64,000 bases of DNA from Closterium sp. NIES-65 (lineage: Eukaryota > Streptophyta > Zygnematophyceae > Desmidiales > Closteriaceae), in contig CANXME010001993.1 in assembly GCA_948144175.1 (NCBI GenBank), forward strand, positions 124,001 to 188,000, in the 5' to 3' direction. A program made the translations under genes and the position numbers. Below are positions 60,301 to 64,000 of the stretch, piece after piece (positions within the stretch are counted from its first letter, which is position 1; each line of letters starts with the position of its first letter). The notes below the pieces were generated by a model that searched no databases, was not told the DNA's origin, and saw nothing but the letters and a program-made list of their open reading frames with translations.

Positions 60301-62491
60301 TCCGACCCCTGCCCCTCCCATCGTGGCCGACCTGCGTGGGCTGACCACGATGTCGGCCTCCGGCGATGAGGGGAGTAGTGGGACGCCGCCTTCGGCGTCG
60401 GCCAAGTGCATCGCCGGTGGCCGACGTGACGAGCGGCAGGTCGATGTGGGATTGCAGTCGACGTCGACAGGGGAGGAGCAGGTCGAGAAGCAGGTCAAGG
60501 AGCAGCAGCCAACAAGGGAGCAGGCTGCCGTGAAGCCGACCATGGAGCAGTCGGTGACCGGGCCGTCGGCAGGGGAGCCGACCACAGGGGAGAAGTCGGC
60601 TGGGAAGCCGACCGCAGTGGAGCAGTCGGCTGGGACGCCGGCTGTGGAGCAGCAGGACGCCGAGGGCAGCGACAACACTGACGATGGAGGGGATGCCGAG
60701 GAGGCCCAGTCGGGACCACGGCGTTCGGGCCGACTTCGGAGGCCGCCCGACTTCTTCATCCCCGCTGCCTTCACCTCGGTGTATGACGTGGACGATGACG
60801 ACGACCTGCTGTACGATGACGCCGAGGATGATGAGGAGTTTCCGGAGCTCGACCCTGACATGCTAGCCGACCCCGAGCACCGTTGGGACATCTCGACGAT
60901 GACGGTGAAGGAGGCGTTGGCGAGCTGGAAGGGCCCGGCGGTGAAGGCCGCCATGGAGGAGGAGATTCGCAGCCTCCTCAACATGGGAACGTGGGAGTTG
61001 GTCGAACGTCCACCGGGAGTGAACGTCATGAAGAACCGGTGGGTGTTGACGACGAAGTACCACGTCGACGACACCGTCGAGCGCGAGAAGGCGAGGCTGG
61101 TTGTGAAGGGCTTCACGCAGGTGTACGGCGCCGACTACGACGAGACGTTCGCGCCGGTGGGCAGCTACGTCACGCTGAGGATCTTCCTCAGCATCGTCGC
61201 CGTCCGCAACCTCAACCTGATGCAGCTCGACATGAAGAACGCCTTCTTGCAGAGCAAGCTCGACAGGGTGCTCTACATGTCCCAGCCGGACTACTTCAAC
61301 GACGGGACCGGCCGGGTGTGCAAGCTGCTGAAGAGCCTTTACGGGCTAAAGCAGTCGCCGCTGCTATGGTACTTGGCGCTCAATGACGTGCTGGTCGGCG
61401 CCGGGTGGAAGAAGAGCCAGGTCGACGAGGCTCTCTACTTCAAGGACGGAAAGAACGGAGTGGCCTGCTGGGTGCTGGTCTACGTCGAGGACCTACTTGC
61501 CGCCAGCAGTAGCGCCGCGATGTTGAAGGAGCTGAAGGAGCTTCTGGAAGCCGCCTTCGAGCTGCGTGAGATCTCGCCGGTGCAGAAGTACCTCGGGCTG
61601 GAGATCGTCCGCGACAGGTCGGCGGGGAAGCTGTGGCTGCACCAGCAGGGCTACGCCGACAAGCTTTGTAGGCGCTTCATTGACGAGGAGCAGACCGGGC
61701 GCACCCCGAAGACGCCGGTCTCGGTCGGAGCCTACGCCGAGCTCACCTTCGATGACGAGGAGGCGCAGGAACGGCAGGAGGAGGAGTACCGGCAGAGGGT
61801 CGGCTCGCTGCAGTTCGCGGCGACGACGACGAGGCCGGACGTCGCCTTCGCCTACAGCAAGCTGGGGAGCGGCCTCACGGTGAGGAGCGACCAGCACTGG
61901 CGTGAGGTCGACCGCTGCCTCGCCTACCTCGCCAACACGCGTGATACCGCCTTGGAGTTCGGCGGTGGACCTGATTCGCTGGAGCTGGTCGGCTACGTGG
62001 ACGCCGACGACGCCGGTGACAAGCAGAACAGGACGAGCACGGGTGGCTACGTGTTCGTCTACGGAGGGGCTGCAGTCTCCTGGTCGAGCCAGCGCATCAA
62101 GTGCGCGACACTGTCATCGACCGAGTCTGAGTACGTGGCGGCCACTGAAGCTGGCAAGGAGGGACGCCGCCTTCGCTTCTTCCTCGCAGAATTCCGGCAA
62201 CTGGACGCCGGGAAGCCGACTGTCCTGCGCGTGGACAACAAGTCGGCCATCATGGTCGCCGAGGGCATGGGGTTGACGGGCAACCTCAAGCACATGGAAC
62301 GACGACAGGCCTGGCTGCAGCACATGGTGAGGCGCGGGAAGTTCTCGCTGCAGTACATCCCAACCGCTGACCAGCCGGCCGATTTCCTTACGAAGGCGCT
62401 GCACAATCCGGCCTTCAACCGGTGCTCCGTCGCAATCGGTCAGGTGCGCTTGGCCGACGTGAGCGACGGCGACAACGACGTGCAGCAGTAG
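57308..62491 (+). CDS. Copia-E gag-pol polyprotein, intact (RT motif YVED)
   Basis: A 1727-aa polyprotein; ATG at 57308 is the first in-frame ATG. Gag with PDILTWKEAIEPQLEMAGLI and YLDAGHRAWHFIESTYQVTD, a CCHC knuckle CWICHSPDHLSFEC (C404), protease LLDSGCSHHL (D514), GAG-pre-integrase (HARLAHVGMDTI, CVSCVGGK), integrase D722, D785, E821 (DD35E spacing), a Pro/Ser/Thr then acidic linker, RT with D1308 (LDMKNAFLQ) and YVED at 1392-1395, and RNase H (GYVDADDAGD, STESEYVAATEA, LRVDNKSAIM, QPADFLTKAL). The first Asp of the RT YxDD box is Glu. Everything else looks functional. With near-identical LTRs this frame was evidently competent, or helped in trans, very recently. Confidence 0.96.
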   Translation: MVAVVGDAGVVDILEARLENARRKHEANEYGDLPWPVVEAGLRSMWATEHPSRPASPRPVNNEGGVDVGVNAGGGQVGSSVGGTSRQRGVIHAGEAGGVQARGMQSLAAAGSSHGDGGGRRSGLSPMTASQVTAGGIAPSYGYFKFTPDRISVTTPLVGRPDILTWKEAIEPQLEMAGLIGFARGTVATPSEHHPDLRAEFRAVQLLTFTVISRCCSPGVQIALKWCREYLDAGHRAWHFIESTYQVTDDRFIAQLEGQLTHLRMGDEESATDYCNRATRILATIRMAGAQYSTASYITHVMQGLSSSYNLLKRLSMAPSTRATLNEDNLTSYILQDEAMQEAERSQELLAQANFVAPAKQGGRPGQRGQPGGGGSGGWKSTKEVEKKSTKDGGRGGGGRRRDCWICHSPDHLSFECPDRTDSDDDNKGGRGRSSSRRPRRGGNKPRKENQSTTSTSAKDADSVVRGKGRDDKVASCSLVGVVEPTISLAPEAGEDFQAVAAAVQANPAVVLLDSGCSHHLIGTKEVFVDLQPSGFIKYVRGFNGALQDVQGRGTVALQGEAGKQVLIPDVLYVPGVRANLLSSGQLKEHGVKLQEDGDGMVLVSATGEVLGRATYSGRVLCTDLRPCSTRSTSPTTEVVALRAIVSKTKSTPDRMHARLAHVGMDTIRSSAKNEVAIGLDLKSATDADSPCVSCVGGKLARHTFPDQGSDVDDVLAVVHIDLCGPFRVAAKDGSLYFLLLKDRKTRYVWVKPVAKKSDALQAFVQWLAVAERQTKRSVLMLRSDRGGEFLGKQFTDFVNGKGIVHDLTCPYTPQQNGMAEREMRTVVESVRTMLLHMGVQHHWWHLALRQAVWVRNCLERSALPPGTTPYQLLTGKKPDLSLARVWGCMAQFLVTEQQRGGKLQPKARWGLHLGVSAASKGWELLDVATDRVVTTSDVVFYEEMSLAEWKMDHGPVSGRLSSTPPSDTSSATLPLLAEVGELATEDVEDVRTSTPPPPTPAPPIVADLRGLTTMSASGDEGSSGTPPSASAKCIAGGRRDERQVDVGLQSTSTGEEQVEKQVKEQQPTREQAAVKPTMEQSVTGPSAGEPTTGEKSAGKPTAVEQSAGTPAVEQQDAEGSDNTDDGGDAEEAQSGPRRSGRLRRPPDFFIPAAFTSVYDVDDDDDLLYDDAEDDEEFPELDPDMLADPEHRWDISTMTVKEALASWKGPAVKAAMEEEIRSLLNMGTWELVERPPGVNVMKNRWVLTTKYHVDDTVEREKARLVVKGFTQVYGADYDETFAPVGSYVTLRIFLSIVAVRNLNLMQLDMKNAFLQSKLDRVLYMSQPDYFNDGTGRVCKLLKSLYGLKQSPLLWYLALNDVLVGAGWKKSQVDEALYFKDGKNGVACWVLVYVEDLLAASSSAAMLKELKELLEAAFELREISPVQKYLGLEIVRDRSAGKLWLHQQGYADKLCRRFIDEEQTGRTPKTPVSVGAYAELTFDDEEAQERQEEEYRQRVGSLQFAATTTRPDVAFAYSKLGSGLTVRSDQHWREVDRCLAYLANTRDTALEFGGGPDSLELVGYVDADDAGDKQNRTSTGGYVFVYGGAAVSWSSQRIKCATLSSTESEYVAATEAGKEGRRLRFFLAEFRQLDAGKPTVLRVDNKSAIMVAEGMGLTGNLKHMERRQAWLQHMVRRGKFSLQYIPTADQPADFLTKALHNPAFNRCSVAIGQVRLADVSDGDNDVQQ

Positions 62492-62619
62492 GTGCCATGC
62501 CCTCTTGCATGGCTGGTGCGGTGACCAGCGTGCTGTGTGTTGGGTGCACGCTGACGGGCTATTCTCAGAGCTGTACTGCCGTGTGGGCTGGGTGCCCAAG
62601 CGTGAACGCGGCAGGGGAG
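62492..62619 (+). other. 3' untranslated region and polypurine tract of Copia-E
   Basis: 128 bp between the stop codon and the 3' LTR. Contains the second TGGTGCGGTGACC (62514) and ends in GGCAGGGGAG, the likely plus-strand primer. Confidence 0.75.
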
Positions 62620-63728
62620 TGTCAACGGGAGTTGGGTATTGGCCCCGTCCTCGCTTGGGCGGAGCCGACTCCGTGGTCGGGTGTGAGGGGAGCAGCCGGC
62701 CTTCAGCAGTGGGTGAGCTGGTCGACGAGGAGGTCGACCTGCACGCTGGACCACTGCACGGGCACCGACTTCAGGGTGGCGCCGACTTCAGGGAGGTCGA
62801 CTTGGGTGTCGACCTGCGGAGGACGTCAACTTGGTGACGTCAACTTGGGGAAGCCGACTTCGGCAGTCGGCTAACGGACTGCTGGTCGACCTGTTAGTGG
62901 TCGACTGGACCTGGTGGTCGACGAAGGAGGGGCCGACGTCGACCTCGACTCAGGACGCCGAGCAGTTGGGCGTCGAGTAGCGGGGCGTCAACTTCGTGAC
63001 GCCAGCTTCGGGTGGCCGACGTGGGTGGTCGGCCGACAACTGTACTGGTCGACCTGGAGGAGGTCGACCGATGGTGTCGTCGACCTGGTGAGGTCGACGC
63101 GGAGGTGGTCGTCGACTTGGGAGGTCGACGGGCACGTACGGGAGCTGCTGGTCGACGTGGTTGCCTGGTCGACCAGGTTACCTGGGTGACGAAGTGCTGC
63201 GGAGGAGTGCGACGGTCGCCCAGGCGAAGTTGGCGAGCCCGACCTCGGTGGTGGTATCCCGAGGTCGACGTGGCCGATCAGAGGCAGTCGTCAGCTCGAG
63301 GTTGACGTGGTGTTGTGCGCTGTGTAGGTGACGAGACTCTACACGCCAATCACCTACACGCAACTGCGAAGCAGGGTGCACTGCTGTCCTGCGTGAGCAA
63401 CGCTGTCACGCCGTCAACCTGCGACGTTGGCACACCGTCGACCTTGCCTTGCTGGAGCGCGGTCGACGAAGTCGTGCTGGAACGCGGTCGACCAAGCTGC
63501 GCTGGCAGTTGGCCGACCTGAATGCTTGCTCTGATGTAGTCTTGCATTGCCAACTTCATTGTACCATTGTTCTGAACTTTTCCTAGTGAAACTCTTGCCA
63601 ATTTTCCCCGTGAACTAGCAAGTAGTGTGTGCACAAGGAAAACGACTAAGGACTAACGAACGCATAGATCACACGAGCACACGTGCCTAGCCTGTAGCCT
63701 AGCTCCCGTTGCTGCAGTTATCTCCGCA
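62620..63728 (+). repeat. 3' LTR of Copia-E (1109 bp)
   Basis: Same length as the 5' LTR, with about 11 substitutions, mostly transitions. It has one extra GTCGAC (near 63169) relative to the 5' copy. Confidence 0.96.
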
Positions 63729-64000
63729 TCCTACTCCCCATTCTCCTACTTTAGGGTTTGGGGGTGAGGGGTATGGGGGTGACCCTCCTCAGTACCTCTC
63801 CCTGCTCCTCCTCCTCCTCCGTCTCCTTGTGCTGCAGCTGCCGCTGAGGGGGGGGGTGATTGTGGTGGAGCCGGTGGAGTGATACTAAGGGGGGGGGAAA
63901 GGGAGGAGAGCTAGCGGTGTAGCAGTGGGTGTGTGCCAAGGGTAGTAGGACAGTCTGGGGAGGCTGAATGGAGGATGCCGATGTGTCGCTAGCAGCACCT
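63729..64000 (+). other. Right target duplication of Copia-E and resumed Copia-F leader
   Basis: TCCTA (63729-63733) then pyrimidine/purine-rich sequence with G-runs (63848-63856, 63890-63897). No gene is recognisable. By the nest logic this is Copia-F sequence continuing from 56092. Confidence 0.6.

Larger units (their letters stand above)
56093..63728 (+). mobile_element. Copia-E, complete young Ty1/copia retrotransposon
   Basis: Two LTRs of exactly 1109 bp (56093-57201, 62620-63728) differ at about 11 sites (about 99% identity by eye). Both ends are TG..CA. Perfect target duplication TCCTA at 56088-56092 and 63729-63733. The primer-like TGGTGCGGTGAGCG directly follows the 5' LTR and GCAGGGGAG directly precedes the 3' LTR. 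One uninterrupted gag-pol frame. It is the youngest and innermost insertion of the right-hand nest. Confidence 0.97.

Overview
This window is a retrotransposon graveyard from a GC-rich eukaryotic genome. I found no host gene, rRNA gene or tRNA gene that I can support. Copia-type polyproteins dominate, initiator-tRNA-Met-like primer sites (TGGTATCAGAGC and variants) are common, and a chromodomain-bearing gypsy element is present. Many inherited stop codons look like CAG or CTGG to TAG changes, as expected from CHG methylation decay. Together these point to the plant (streptophyte) lineage. The Copia polyprotein style (poly-glycine gag, very GC-rich leaders) makes me suspect a streptophyte alga rather than a flowering plant, but that is recollection and inference. 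Element names (Copia-A to F, Gypsy-1 to 3) are local labels.

Layout, left: 1-7321 is Copia-A1 on the minus strand. It has an intact polyprotein (ATG at 6100, 1967 aa), a repeat-filled leader and a 131-bp 5' LTR; its 3' LTR lies just off the left edge. It interrupts the gag of Copia-B (7322-8376, LTR 8477-9029, minus). Copia-B abuts, and probably sits inside, a 39-bp satellite array (9030-12570, about 91 units, higher-order structure, a dyad in every unit). 12571-13740 holds a G-box cluster and the start of another gag. 13741-19994 holds decayed minus-strand Copia-A material split by about 2.4 kb that contains an unrecognised decayed ORF and the 3' tail of a LINE.

Middle: Copia-C (about 20.0-34.4 kb, plus) is cut twice. 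Copia-A3 (20764-27977, paired 131-bp LTRs) sits in its gag, and Gypsy-1 (30007-33895, minus, TSD AGCTG) sits just before its reverse-transcriptase region. Reading across each insertion restores the Copia-C frame. 34379-35431 is featureless. 35432-37093 is a 5'-truncated Copia-A4.

Right: from 37546 to the end there is a chain of same-strand elements, each opened inside the previous one and most not closed within the window: Copia-D, Copia-A5, Gypsy-2, Gypsy-3, Copia-F, then Copia-E. Copia-E (56093-63728) is complete and young: two 1109-bp LTRs differing at about 11 sites, TSD TCCTA, and a single uninterrupted 1727-aa polyprotein. Its reverse transcriptase carries YVED instead of YVDD, and each LTR holds about 19-20 copies of GTCGAC.

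How the genes work together: each autonomous element encodes gag (particle), protease, integrase, reverse transcriptase and RNase H. In Copia the order is PR-IN-RT-RH; in gypsy it is PR-RT-RH-IN-chromodomain. Only Copia-A1 and Copia-E still have open frames that could do this job. The others are decayed, internally deleted or non-autonomous.
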